Shown in pieces: positions 43,690-54,605 of a stretch of 64,000 nt of DNA. The stretch is from positions 46,520,440 through 46,584,439 of the forward strand of contig NC_088871.1 of assembly GCF_032884065.1 (NCBI RefSeq). The letters are read 5' to 3'. Position numbers and translations under genes: made by a program. The notes beneath the pieces are model-generated. The model was not told the origin of the DNA. It did no database searches and saw only the letters and a program-made list of their open reading frames with translations. Each line of letters starts with the position of its first letter. Positions within the stretch are counted from its first letter, which is position 1. The stretch is from Artemia franciscana (taxonomy: Eukaryota; Arthropoda; Branchiopoda; Anostraca; Artemiidae).

Positions 43690-46600
43690 TGTCGTCCCAC
43701 AGCACTCGTACGGGATTCTGATTATTGGATAATTTTCTGGGCTTGGTTTGTTTTGATGGGCGTTTTCGGGCTGAAAAACCTCTTCCTAGCTAATTTATCT
43801 ACTATGGGCTGCCTCCCCGTAGTAGCATAATATTTGTAGGCATGAATATATAATGAGTCGGAGGTAATAGGCTTGGGACTGTCTGTGCAGGATTTCGACT
43901 CTTGTTGATAGAAGAGCATCGCCAAGTGCTGAAAACCATGTTGTGACCAAGATGGGCCCAGGATTGCACAAAGCCTCCAACTTACTGGAGGTCCCAGGGA
44001 CTTCTTGCTGTCCGGTTAAAAGCCGGCTTAAGCGCTTCGGTGCAGACTTGAGAAGATATGTTGGTCCCCATTCTGCACTGGTATCCGGGATCACTGCTTT
44101 TCTTGAGGCCAAAATAATTTCAAAGATTTAAAGAACATGAAAATTGGAACTTGGAATGTTACGACGTTAAAAAATGACTATCGCATCGACATTTTAACTG
44201 ACGAATTCAGACGGTTTGAACTGGATTTATTAGGAGTTTCAGAAACTCATATCCCAGGGGTAGGAAGAATGAAATTAGGTGACATAGAATTTGTTTACTC
44301 AGGCAGGAAGGATGGGGTACATAGACAGGGAGTAGGGCTCATGATGAATAAGGAAGCTGCTAAGTCTTGTTTAGGCTGGGAAGGTATTAATAATAGAATA
44401 CTAATTGCTCATTTATGACTAAAAAGTTTAGGGTATCAGTTATAGTAGTATATGCCCCCATTGAGCCAACTGATGGAGATACTAGTGACTCAGATGAATT
44501 TTACTTACAGTTACAGGAGCAAATGGACAGGGTACCAGGTAGAAATATGGTGTTTTTGCTAGGAGATTTTAATGCCCAGGTTGGTAGAAATAGGGATAGA
44601 TGGTATCCTAGCCTCAGTAAATTTGGTGTAGGAAAAGAAAACAGTAATGGCTATAGGCTTTTGCAATTTTGTAGGTATAACAACCTAGTTATAACCAATA
44701 CGGTGTTTGGTCACAAAATGGCCCATAAGTTGACATGGTATTCACGTGATGGTAAGACAGCAAACCTTATTGATTATGTTATTGTAAACAGAAGACTAGC
44801 AGGATCAACACAAGATACTAGGGTGTGTAGGAGTGCCGTTATTGATGTTAAAAGTAAAGATCACCATCTAGTAGTGTCTAAGGTTAATTTAAAGCTGAAA
44901 TTTCGGAAGGGTAACTCCCTCCCGGAAAGTTATGATGTTGGTAGACTTCAGGATGAAAATTTGAGAAAAAAATTCCAGGAACAGTTGAGTACTAAACTTG
45001 AGGGTTTAAAATTTGACAATGTGGAAGATGGATGGAATAATTTCAGAAAAACAATTTGTGAAATTGCTGATGGTGTCCTAGGGAAGAGTGCAAAGACAGC
45101 AACTAGGAATATTAGTGAAAAAGCTTTAGGTTTAATAGAGAGTAGAAGGGGTTTGTATAAGAATTATCTGAGTGATAGGTCGTATGAAAACAAAAGGAAT
45201 GTAAAGAAAGTGGAGAAAGCATTGAAATATGAACTAAGGAGATGTGAAATGGAGGCGATGGATAAAATTGCTGAGGATCTGGAAGATGCGGCTAGACGGC
45301 ATAATAGTAAAATATTATACTGGCATGTTAATAAACTAAAAGGGAGTAGCAAATCCGGACTAGTCCCAGTTAAAGATAGAAATGGGGCCACAATTAGTGA
45401 TAAGGAAAAAGTTAAAGAAAGATGGGTGGAACATTTTGAGAATGTGCAAAAACCGAGATTCAGTTGCAGGAAAAGATATAGATGAAAATGAAAATGTTTG
45501 TGATACCTTGGATGTGAAGGAAGATTTGTTTAGTGAGGAAGAATTAGCGACAGTACTAGAAGGATTAAAAAATAATAAGGCCCCAGGTGCTGATAGTATG
45601 ATTAATGAGTTCCTTAAATATGGTGGCTCTGAGGTCAGGAATAAGCTACTGAAGATTATGAACATGATTTTTGAAAAAGGGGAAGTACCCAATGATTTTA
45701 GGAAAACCTTAATTAAACCACTGTATAAGAAAGGTGACAAGAGTGAGTGTCGTAATTATCGAGGCATTAGTCTGGTCTCTGTAGGTAGCAAATTACTAAG
45801 TAATATGATACTTTTTAGACTGAGACATGCTGTAGACAAAGTTTCAAGGGAAGAACAATGGGGTTTTAGAAAAGGTAGAGGATGTGTCGACCATGTTTTC
45901 ACTCTTAGGTTAATAATTGAGAAGTCCCTTCGTTGTCAAACGCCTTTGGTTCTTAGTTTTATCGATTATGAGCAAGCTTTCGATTCTGTTGATAGAACAG
46001 CGTTAACAAAGGTCTTATCGTTATATGGTATGCCAGAAAAATACATTAAAGTGATTTGCGCTATGTACGAGAATAATACTGCTGCGGTTAAGGTAGGAAA
46101 TGAGGTTAGCAACTGGTTTTGTATTAAATCAGGAGTTAAGCAGGGTTGTGTTCTATCCCTCTTTATATGGATCATTTTGATGGACTTCGTCTTAAGGAGC
46201 ACAGGAAAGGCAATTGGAGACCATGGAATCAAATGGGGAGGAAGAACGCTCCTGGACTTAGATTATGCTGATGATTTAAGCATATTAGATGAAAGTGTGA
46301 GCAAAATGAATGAATTTTTAGAGGTTTTACGAGTTCAGGGTGCTAAAATAGGCTTGAAAATTAATGTTAAGAAGACTAAGTCACTAAGGCTAGGAATAAG
46401 TGAAGATGAACAGGTGACATTAGGTAAAGAAAACATTGATCAGGTTGGGAGCTTCAGTTACCTTGGCAGTATTATTAGTAAAGATGGTGGGAGCAGTGAA
46501 GATGTTAAAAGTAGAATAGCTAAAGCTCAGGGTGTTTTTTCACAGTTAAAAAAAGTTTGGAAGAATAGAAAGATAAGCCTACAAACCAAGATTAGAATAT

Positions 46601-47085
46601 TGGAAGCTACAGTGATGACAGTGGTCAAATATGGCTCTGAAGCATGGGCACTCCGAAAAGCAGATGAAAATTTACTAGATGTTTTCCAGAGAAATTGCCT
46701 ACGGATTGTTGTGGGTACCCGGCTGACTGACCGTATTTCAAACAGTAGGTTGTACGAAAAGTGTGGTTCAATCCCGCTTTCTGGGGCTATAATGAAAGAA
46801 AGGTTGAGATGGCTAGGCCACGTTCTACGGATGAAGGATGACAGATTACCGAAGATTGTACTTTTTGGCCAACCGTCTGGGGCTACACGGAAAGCAGGTC
46901 GTCCTTGTCCGGGTTGGGAGGATGTCATAAATAACGATTTAAAGGAAATGGGAACTTCCTGGGAGGGTGTAAAGAGGGAGGCTTTAAATAGATTAGGTTG
47001 GAGGAGGAACGTGCGTAGCTGTGTTGGCCTCAGGCGGCTTGGTGCTGCAGTGAGTTATTAGTAGTAGTAGTAGTAGTAGTTTACC
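43690..47085 (+). mobile_element. RTE-clade non-LTR retrotransposon, nearly full length
   Basis: A single long coding region (endonuclease then reverse transcriptase) from 44137 to 47061 is followed at once by a short-repeat tail (TTATTAGTAGTAGTAGTAGT to about 47083), the typical RTE ending. At least four shorter copies of its 3' or RT region lie elsewhere in the window (5985, 6470, 6912, 54360). The 5' UTR boundary is uncertain; 43690 is an estimate. LINE-C begins right after the tail. Confidence 0.85.
44137..47061 (+). pseudogene. RTE ORF: endonuclease plus reverse transcriptase, two frameshifts
   Basis: The endonuclease starts MKIGTWNVTTLKNDYRIDIL with LLGVSETHIPG. After a shift at about 44412 it continues with VVYAPIEP, FLLGDFNAQVG and SKDHHLVVSKV. 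A second shift in CAAAAACC at about 45443-45450 leads to the RT part with NNKAPGADSMINEFLKYGG, DFRKTLIKPLYKKGDKSE, EQWGFRKGRGCVDHVF, FIDYEQAFDSVDRTAL, SGVKQGCVLSLFIW and the catalytic LDYADDLSIL. The C-terminus ends GLRRLGAAVSY. These enzymes nick DNA and copy RNA at the nick. Both breaks are consistent with single-base indels, so the copy is young, or the breaks are assembly errors. The region used to be annotated in many animals as a craniofacial-development-like protein. Confidence 0.9.
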
Positions 47086-47437
47086 CAGCCTTCACTCTAG
47101 CAAATATTATCCACGCTGACGCGTGACCTCAGTGATGTTGAATTAACAGTAAGCTTACCTGAAAGTACTGTAAGAGAATGTCTTTTAAAGACTTATTGAA
47201 GACATCAGTCTCACTATTAACGACAAGGTCGGACTCCTTAGTGCAACGGCTGAAAGTAACCTGAAACAGTTCTCCGTCTGTAGTTTAAAAATGTGCCTTG
47301 TGGTTACAGTAGTTTGCTGCATTGTGGCGGTTCTCAATTCCTCCCAAGTAAATAAGGTTTACTTTTTGGGACTTAAATTAGATCAAATGCAGAACAATCT
47401 TGCTCGGTGTAATGCCCTCGCCTGACTTTGACTCAAA

Positions 47438-48466
47438 GTGATAAATCGAGGGTGTCCAACAGCCAACATGCAAAATCATTTCCGAATTTCAGTATGTTAT
47501 TGTCGAGTGTTGGATATAATTCAGGCCAAGAACAAAAAAATATCCTATGTTGTATTTTGTTATGGAAGCCATGAAATCGTGACAACAACAGCCTCACAGC
47601 TTTCGGCCTTTGTTAACATTTCAAAGGAGGCCAAGAAGAAAAACGAATTAGGCGTTGCAAACGCTTTTGCCGAATTAGCTGATTTTCCTGATAAGCATCT
47701 CGAGACTAGTGGTTCTAGTTTACCAGATACATCGGCGAATTCAATAAATTCTGCCTTATTGGATTTGGACACGCTAAAATCCAATATCCGAAATGATATA
47801 GAAAAAGAAGTACGTGAAAAAGTTGGATTATCAAATAGTGCGGATATCATTGACTCTATTGTTTCTCAGATTCACGACTCTATACTAGTTCAGTATTCGA
47901 CCAAGTTTGATGAGATTGAAAACAAAGTACGGGCTCTCCAAAACGCAAACCTAGCCCTAGAAAACAGGACTGAACAGCTTGAAACCCGTCTTGATGATAT
48001 GGAGCAGGAAAAGCGACAAAATCAGCTTGTATTTCATGGTGTTGAACAAAGTGGGGGTCTTACCATCTCTGAGTGTATATTGAATGTGATTACGGATAAA
48101 ATGCAGATTTCTGATTTTTCTTCGACCGCAATAGTTTCTGTATTTAAATTTCGTGCACATTTTACTGATTCGGACACCATTGTAAATGCCAAAAAGCGTC
48201 CTGCGCCTGTGTTGGTTTTGTTCAAGTCTGCTGAAACTGCAAGAAAAGTGTTTTCATGTAAGTCAAAACTTGCTCGGTCGGAAATATTTGTTACCGAGTC
48301 CCTAACATCAAAAAAGAAACAGATTCTTGACTTGGCTAAAGGTAAGCTCGGAAACAGAAATGTTTGGTCGAACAACGGGACAATTTTTGGAAAAGATTCA
48401 GTAGGAGTGATCCGTAAAATCAGAACTATGGCTGAAGTGGTCCGTTTGCCGAATCCGACCGCGTAA
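47438..48466 (+). CDS. LINE-C ORF1 protein (coiled coil plus RNA-binding-type C-terminus)
   Basis: The 342-residue frame has a heptad-rich segment at about residues 110-195 (DEIENKVRALQNANLALENR, then TEQLETRLDDMEQEKR), predicted as a coiled coil for trimer formation. A globular part with NQLVFHGVEQSGG and KRPAPVLVLFKSAETARKVF follows, the layout of L1-type ORF1 proteins (coiled coil, RRM-like domain, C-terminal domain). Such proteins coat the element RNA as a chaperone. There is no zinc knuckle, unlike LINE-A. The first Met used here may not be the natural one; the N-terminal 50 residues look untypical. Confidence 0.75.
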   Translation: MINRGCPTANMQNHFRISVCYCRVLDIIQAKNKKISYVVFCYGSHEIVTTTASQLSAFVNISKEAKKKNELGVANAFAELADFPDKHLETSGSSLPDTSANSINSALLDLDTLKSNIRNDIEKEVREKVGLSNSADIIDSIVSQIHDSILVQYSTKFDEIENKVRALQNANLALENRTEQLETRLDDMEQEKRQNQLVFHGVEQSGGLTISECILNVITDKMQISDFSSTAIVSVFKFRAHFTDSDTIVNAKKRPAPVLVLFKSAETARKVFSCKSKLARSEIFVTESLTSKKKQILDLAKGKLGNRNVWSNNGTIFGKDSVGVIRKIRTMAEVVRLPNPTA

Positions 48467-48590
48467 TTTTGAGTTATGAAATTATGTTGTTGCACTACTT
48501 GTATGTTTGTTTTCCTCTTTGCATTTCATAGCCAAAATGTCAGTTTCTTTCATGTTTATCTCTTTCTTTTTCCTTCTTCTTTCTGCCTAT

Positions 48591-48595
<5 letters not shown>

Positions 48596-48633
<38 letters not shown>
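48596..48633. repeat. T38 run between LINE-C ORF1 and ORF2
   Basis: An uninterrupted T tract lies at the end of a pyrimidine-rich inter-ORF spacer. ORF2 starts 22 bases after it. The tract is on the sense strand of the element, so it is not its poly(A) tail. Confidence 0.95.
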
Positions 48634-48635
<2 letters not shown>

Positions 48636-48654
48636 TATTAAATAGTGACCTTAA

Positions 48655-51600
48655 ATGAGCGTGAATAGATATGATGACGCTTTGAATGAATTTGAACAAA
48701 ACCGGTTTATTCTTGGAAGCCAAGCTCGTGACACACTTGCGGGGGATGATGATTGCATCAATAATTTTTCGCTGAATTGTCGCCCAAGTAATTATGTGAA
48801 TCCGAATAATCTTTATGAGTATTCAAAACCTGTGAGTGCAGATGAAAGAGCGATCGTGTTCTGGAATTGTCAAGGTCTAAGAACGGCATATTCTCCTCTA
48901 TGTGAGATTTTAAGTTTACTATATAAGAAACCGTATATTGTAGGCCTATGTGAGACATTTGTTTCTAGCATATCACTGCCCTGGGATTATTCTTTTCCGG
49001 GATATGTTTGCGAGCGAAGAGAACGGACAACCATGGAGCGGGGCGGTCTATGTATTTTGATAAATGATGGTACCCAATATTGGGTTAGGGATGACCTCTC
49101 CCTGTGGCTGGAAGGTAGGATCGAAACCCTTTTCATAGAAATAAAAAATGAAGGGAAAAAAAATTGATTTTGGGGTTAATTTACAAAAATCCGTCATGTG
49201 ATATTAGTTTTTTTATTGATGAATTTGAATTGTTATTAGATAAAATTAACAATGAAAATAAAAATAAATTTATGATGGGAGATTTTAATATTGATTTACT
49301 AAAAAAAGTGAATAGCTCAGATTTTGTTAATATGATGGTGTCACATGATAGTTTTCCTCTTGTAACTATTCCAACTCGGATTTCGCATCTTTCGGCCACC
49401 TTAATTGATAATTTCTTCGTTAATGGTGAATTACTTGAAAGATCCCAAGCAGATGTGATTGTGTATGACGGGTCGGATCACCTTGTTTTAATAAGTAAAA
49501 TAAAGCTGAATCAGTCAAAGGAAAATAAACGGTGTGCAAAGGCATCGTTTTACCGTGAAATGAAAAGTAAAAACCTAAACAGTTTTGCAAATAAGATGGA
49601 TGAAACGAATTTTTCGCGTGTAATAGAGGAAAAGTGTCCATATGCAGCATATGACCTCTTCAGTGAGATAGTGACTAATGTAATGAATGAAACATGTCCC
49701 TTACGGAAAATTAACCCTAATAGAAATTTTCCTAAGAAACCATGGATAACAAAAGCCATTCTAGTTTCAATAAAGAAGAAAAACCAACTTTATGTGAATT
49801 ATTTAATGGATCGTTCAAATGATAATTTTATAAAATTCAAAAAGTTTCGGAATATTTTAAATTCAGTAAAACGGAAAGCTCAGAAACTTCATTTCCAAAA
49901 TGAATTTCATGAAAATCAAGGTAATATGAAAAATACATGGAAAACAATAAATAAACTTTTGGGTAATTTTCACAGCAGGGAGGAGGTGAGAGCCATGGAG
50001 ACGACGGAAGGTCGTCTTACTGATTCTAAACACATAGCGGAATTTCTGTGTGATTATTTTGCAAATGAAGGAAAAAGACTTTGCGATCAAGCGCGGGCTA
50101 GCTTACGCACATCTGTGAGTTTTGGATCTGTTATTGAAAGACAGCCTGCAAGTGAGAATTCCTTTGAATTTGCAAGATGTTTGGAACTGGAATTGGCACA
50201 ATTCCTGGATACGATGAAATCGAGTTCTAGTGGGATGGATGAGTTTTCGCTGAAACTCATAAAAGCCGCAAAAACGAGTGTCTTACCTGTCTTGACGCAC
50301 CTCATCAACCTTTCTCTGGATCATGGAGTCTTCCCGAAAGCACTAAAAATTGCAAGAGTGGTTCCTCTTCATAAAGGAGGGAAAAAAGATGACCCATCGA
50401 ATCGAAGACCTATATCTATTCTTCCATTTTTCTCTAAGCTATATGAGAAAGTTGTACATGCACAGTTAAGTAATTATATTGAAAAGAAAAAAATTCTAAT
50501 GGAAAACCAATTTGGGTTCAGAAAAGGGCTATCTACAGATATGGCAGTTCTTAAATTGGTTGATTGGATTAATGATTCATTTGAAGCTGGTCTTATACCT
50601 GCAGCTGTGTTTTTGGATATGAGAAAAGCGTTCGATACGGTGGACCACTCAGGGCTTATTCAAGTTCTTGCCTCGATTGGGGTGAGGGGTTCAAGCCTTG
50701 AGTGGTTTTCATCATGTATACATGACCGGTATCAGATAGTACAGAATGGATCATTTTTATCTTCAAAAAAGAAAATAGAGTGCGGGGTCCCACAAGGGTC
50801 AATCCTGGGACCCCTCCTTTTCATCATCTTTATTGATCGAATGAAGCATTACCTGTTGGAGGCTAATGTCATCCTAATTGCAGATGACGCTTTGCTCTTT
50901 CTAGCTGCGCCTTGGCTTGATGTTTTGTATAATAAAATCCATAATGCTGTCTCTGAATTTCTAAATTTTTCTCAACAAAATTTGTTAACCCTAAACTTTT
51001 CTAAAACTATTTTCATGATATTCTCAAGACTTTCGTCAAGTGATCAAATCATGGTTCGAGGAAATGTGATAAAAAGAGTAGCAACAACAAAATATTTGGG
51101 GTTTTTAATTGATGAAAACCTGTCGTGGAAAAACCATTCAAATGCTATAGCTGAAAAATTAAGCAGAGGTCTAGGGGTGATGCGAAGAATTAAAAATCTA
51201 GTCCCAAAAAAGATTCTAAAAATGATTTATTTTTCTATTTTTTATCCATATATTAGCTACGGATGCTCTATATGGGCAAGTAATTTTGTAACATGTTTCA
51301 AAAGGGTACAAAAACTTCAGAATAGAGCTGTAAAATTATTATCGGAATTTTATGATTCTGATAATGTTCCTGATCATGAGCATTTTAAAAAGAATAAGTT
51401 AATGGATGTATCTCAAATTCGTGATTACCAGGTTGCGATTTTCTTGTATAAATATTTGAATCACCTGCTCACCCCTGCTTTTGAAAATCTTTTTACTTGT
51501 AATAGAGACCATCATGATCATAATACAAGAAAAGCTGACAACTTAACTCATGAGTTTAGGAGTACTACTCGGGCATCTTTTGTGATTCGCCATTATGGTC

Positions 51601-51764
51601 CCCATGTTTGGAATATTTTGCCCGAGGGTGTGAAAAATGCGCCTAGTCTTCTGGCTTTCAAGTCACGGGTAAAGAAGTTTCTTTTATCTCGTGAATTGCC
51701 CTGTTCCAGGTTGTCATTTTATTCAAGGCATTTCCCTGATTTACTTGCTGTTAATTTCTGTTGA
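48655..51764 (+). pseudogene. LINE-C ORF2: endonuclease plus reverse transcriptase, one frameshift
   Basis: The first 170 residues contain VFWNCQGLRTAYSPLCEIL, VGLCETF and GGLCILIND, the endonuclease start with its Asn and Glu. At an A8 run (49156-49163) the frame shifts; one more A would restore it. The 866-residue second part has LGLIYKNPSCDISFF, FMMGDFNIDLLKK, YDGSDHLVLISKI, then RT motifs SSSGMDEFSLKLIK, NQFGFRKGLSTDMAVLKLV, VFLDMRKAFDTVDHSGL, CGVPQGSILGPLLF and LIADDALLF. The ADD catalytic pair is kept, with Ile in place of the usual Phe or Tyr before it. The C-terminus has HVWNILPEGVKNAPSLLAFK. Joined length would be about 1037 residues, normal for the group. No RNase H domain is seen. 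Confidence 0.9.
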
Positions 51765-52579
51765 TTTTTTTTATCTGTCTTCTTCTTGTCTTTTTCCTCT
51801 TTCTCTTTTTCTCCTTTCTTCCTTCATCAGTTGAGTTTCTTTTGTATTGAGTAGCGTGATATGAATGTGTTTTTAATTATCTGAGGGTGATAACCTCGCT
51901 TGCCTTTACAAGCTTATTGCCTTTCTTGGCAGGCGAATGGCGAATAGTGTTTGTTTTCTTTTCTGAATAAATGTATACCTACCTATACCTACCTATTGAT
52001 GAAAATAATTTCAAGGTATTATGTCTGCAGACCCTGAAAGAAAGACCACATTACCTGACGATTGACCTTGGCTTCGAATATCTGTCGTCTGAAATACTGA
52101 GATATTCCCCATGATTATGTGTGGGATTTACAACTGTAGCCCTACGTCGGGCCGTTAACTTGATCGGTCGGTCTTCAAAAGCTAGGTCAGCCACCTTTTA
52201 ATTCGGTCCACTGATAATTATAATAATTTACGCCTTACTTTACACATTACCTTACACTTTGTGCGTAATTTCAATTTCCGAAAGTTTTTTTAAGTTTATT
52301 GCAAATAAACTTTATTAACAAATAAATCTGCAAATAAACTGCATTACTGCAAATAAATATCTTAACACGTCATTGACAGTCTGATGTTAGTGTGTATTTA
52401 TGCCATTATGGAGAATAAAGGAGTTATTTATTTATTTAAACGTAGGTCAGAGAAGAAGGCAAAATAACACAAAACATAATTTGTTTTTTTACGGAATTTT
52501 ATGCAATAAATTAATAAGCATTATAAAAAAATGAAGCTTTTTTAATGATCCCAAAATAGGTTATTTTTACCAGGAATCT

Positions 52580-53800
52580 TTATCCACTGGCCACATTTGC
52601 AACTCTTCAACTTTATTAAATTGGTTAGCATCATCTGAGCCAAGTATAAATGATATCAAGCTTCCAATAAATTATAGACAAATGAAACATTTAGTATTCA
52701 AACATCCGAAAAGGGGGTGTGGGAGCTTGGTGAGCAACCTGTAGTTCACTCACCTTGCGATATACTAAATAATAACCAATTCTATTATTATGTCTTCATA
52801 CCAGAAACGAGAGGTTTATCATGAATTTTTCTTTTCAAAATAAATTAGAAAGTCTTGTACGTTTTTTTTGGAGATGGTTACCTGATCACATTTTCAACTG
52901 ATTAACTGTTATCAAATTTATTAGCCGAGTATATATGATATTAAGCTTCCAACAAATTACAGAAAAATGAGATATTTATTACTCAGAAGAGGAGAGGGGA
53001 CAGAGGAGGGGACTAAGCGAACATAATGTCATTAAATTAAATTGCGATGTGCTAAATAAAAGCCAATTATCATCGTATAAATACCTACCTTTGTATCATA
53101 ATATAAATTCTTTCTAAAATTAATTAGAAAGTATGAAATTTCTTCGCTTTCGCAGTTGAACATCTTCTATCAAATGTTTGAGTAGCATCTGAATCGACTT
53201 TTAATGGAATCAAGCTTTCAATAAATTTCATAAATAATGAGAAATGAAAGGGTTTATTTTTCACTTTCTAAGAGTTGTATTAATTTATTGTGGTGATCTT
53301 TGTCTACAGATCGTGTTTGTAGTTGATCAATTTTATCAAAATTATCACTACCTTTTGGGCCAAGTGTTCATGGTATTGCTCTTTCAATAGATCATTAAAA
53401 GGAAATCAGGCGCTTATTGTTTAGAAGGATATGTGGGGTAGAGGGAGTTTAACTGTCGTCAACTTATCATGTGATGTGCATAGTAAAAGTAAATTCTGCT
53501 GTTATATTGTCACACCGGAATCAAGAGGATTTTGTCTGACTCTTTGTTCCAAACTGATCAGTTGTTCGAAATTTCGGGGGCCGAGAATTGGTGGTATAGA
53601 AAAATGTGACGTTATTATTTAGAAGGATGAATTTTTTTTTTATAGTGGAGCTTTATCGACTGATCAAATTTAAAACTGACCAACTTCATTAGATTTGTGG
53701 GAAACATCTAAACTGAGTGATAGTGATATCAAGGTTCTAATAAAAAATGAGGCGTTTATTATTTAAAAACTGATCACATTCTATTATCAATGCAACTTAA
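52580..53800. repeat. Degenerate tandem array, units of about 160-360 bases
   Basis: A marker like GATATCAAGCTTCCAATAAA occurs at about 52653, 52937 (GATATTAAGCTTCCAACAAA), 53209 (GGAATCAAGCTTTCAATAAA), 53371 (TGGTATTGCTCTTTCAATAG) and 53733 (GATATCAAGGTTCTAATAAA). Each is preceded by a motif like CTGATCACATTTTCAACTGA (about 52587, 52883, 53307, 53659) and mostly followed by a G-rich patch. Order is conserved, sequence is diverged. Open frames inside it are not shared between units. Confidence 0.6.
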
Positions 53801-54355
53801 TTATATAAACATAGCATAAAATAGTCACTAATAGCTGCTCAACTTTCAACGTTCTAAAACACACATGTTTTTCTGTTATACACAGAGCCATCTGTCGCCA
53901 TGGAATGCATTCCTCTATTTTGTTTTCACAAAAGTAAAAATTTATACACACTTCGTCTTTGTTCACGGGAAAGTTAAGAAAGGCTAGAGATATGTTTTGC
54001 GCACTTCAATTCTTCTTCTTTGAAATAAGGTTCTTTCTCGACATAATTCAATCTAAACGAGAGGACTTCTAGCAAAGATGTCGTTGGGGTGAGTGTTTTG
54101 ATTCGTACTCTGATTTAACTTTGTCAAGCATTGCTAGAAGAAGAGCCTTAATTAGATGGCGTTGTCAATGGAAGCAAATTAAAATAAGCAATATAAAGTG
54201 GCAAAAAAAAAAGAACAATTGGGATATAAAGAAAGAAAGTAGGAACACAATAACTGTATTAAAAGTAAATAAGAAGGTGATATAATCAGAGATTGATCAT
54301 TAACTGTTTCACTAACACAAAGAGGGGTAGCTCAACAGGCGTGCTCAGCTTTTAG
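53801..54355. other. No recognisable gene
   Basis: AT-rich sequence; nothing supported. Confidence 0.5.
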
Positions 54356-54359
54356 TTAT

Positions 54360-54605
54360 TACCAGTACTACTACTAGTAGCAACTCACTACAGTGCCAAG
54401 GCATCTGAGGCCAACACAGCTGCGCACTCTACTGCTCCACCCCAATCTTTTCAAAGCTCTAATCTTTACCCTCTCCCAAAAAGCTTCAGTTTCCTTTAAA
54501 TCCTTTCTTATGGCATCTTCTCACCCCATTCGGAATGGCCTACTTTTTGTCTGGCCCAAGCTAGATGGCCGAAAAGAACATTCTTTGGCAATTTTTCTTT
54601 TATCA
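54360..54605 (-). mobile_element. Diverged RTE 3'-end fragment
   Basis: CAACTCACTACAGTGCCAAG, then GCATCTGAGGCCAACACAGC and CTTTACCCTCTCCCAAAAAG, is the reverse complement of the RTE 3' end (GCGGCTTGGTGCTGCAGTGA and neighbours), at clearly lower identity than the copies at 6470 and 6912. The tail shows as TACTACTACTAGTAG at its left edge. This copy is the oldest of the set. Confidence 0.75.

Larger units (their letters stand above)
47090..52000 (+). mobile_element. LINE-C: nearly intact two-ORF CR1/Jockey-like LINE
   Basis: It has a 5' UTR, ORF1 (47438-48466), a 189-base inter-ORF region with a T38 run, ORF2 (48655-51764, one break), and a 3' UTR. The 3' UTR has a pyrimidine-rich start, a hairpin-like GCCTTTCTTGGCAGGC stretch, GAATAAA at about 51965, and a tail of repeated TACCTACCTA. 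The start abuts the 3' tail of the RTE element, so its own 5' boundary is inferred. Confidence 0.85.

Noticed and set aside
46527-46928. 133-residue frame on minus, and similar minus frames at 45360-45740 and 45966-46232
   Set aside because: They are antisense shadows of the RTE reverse transcriptase.
48034-48495. 153-residue frame on minus
   Set aside because: It is the antisense shadow of LINE-C ORF1, whose sense frame has a coiled coil and family layout.
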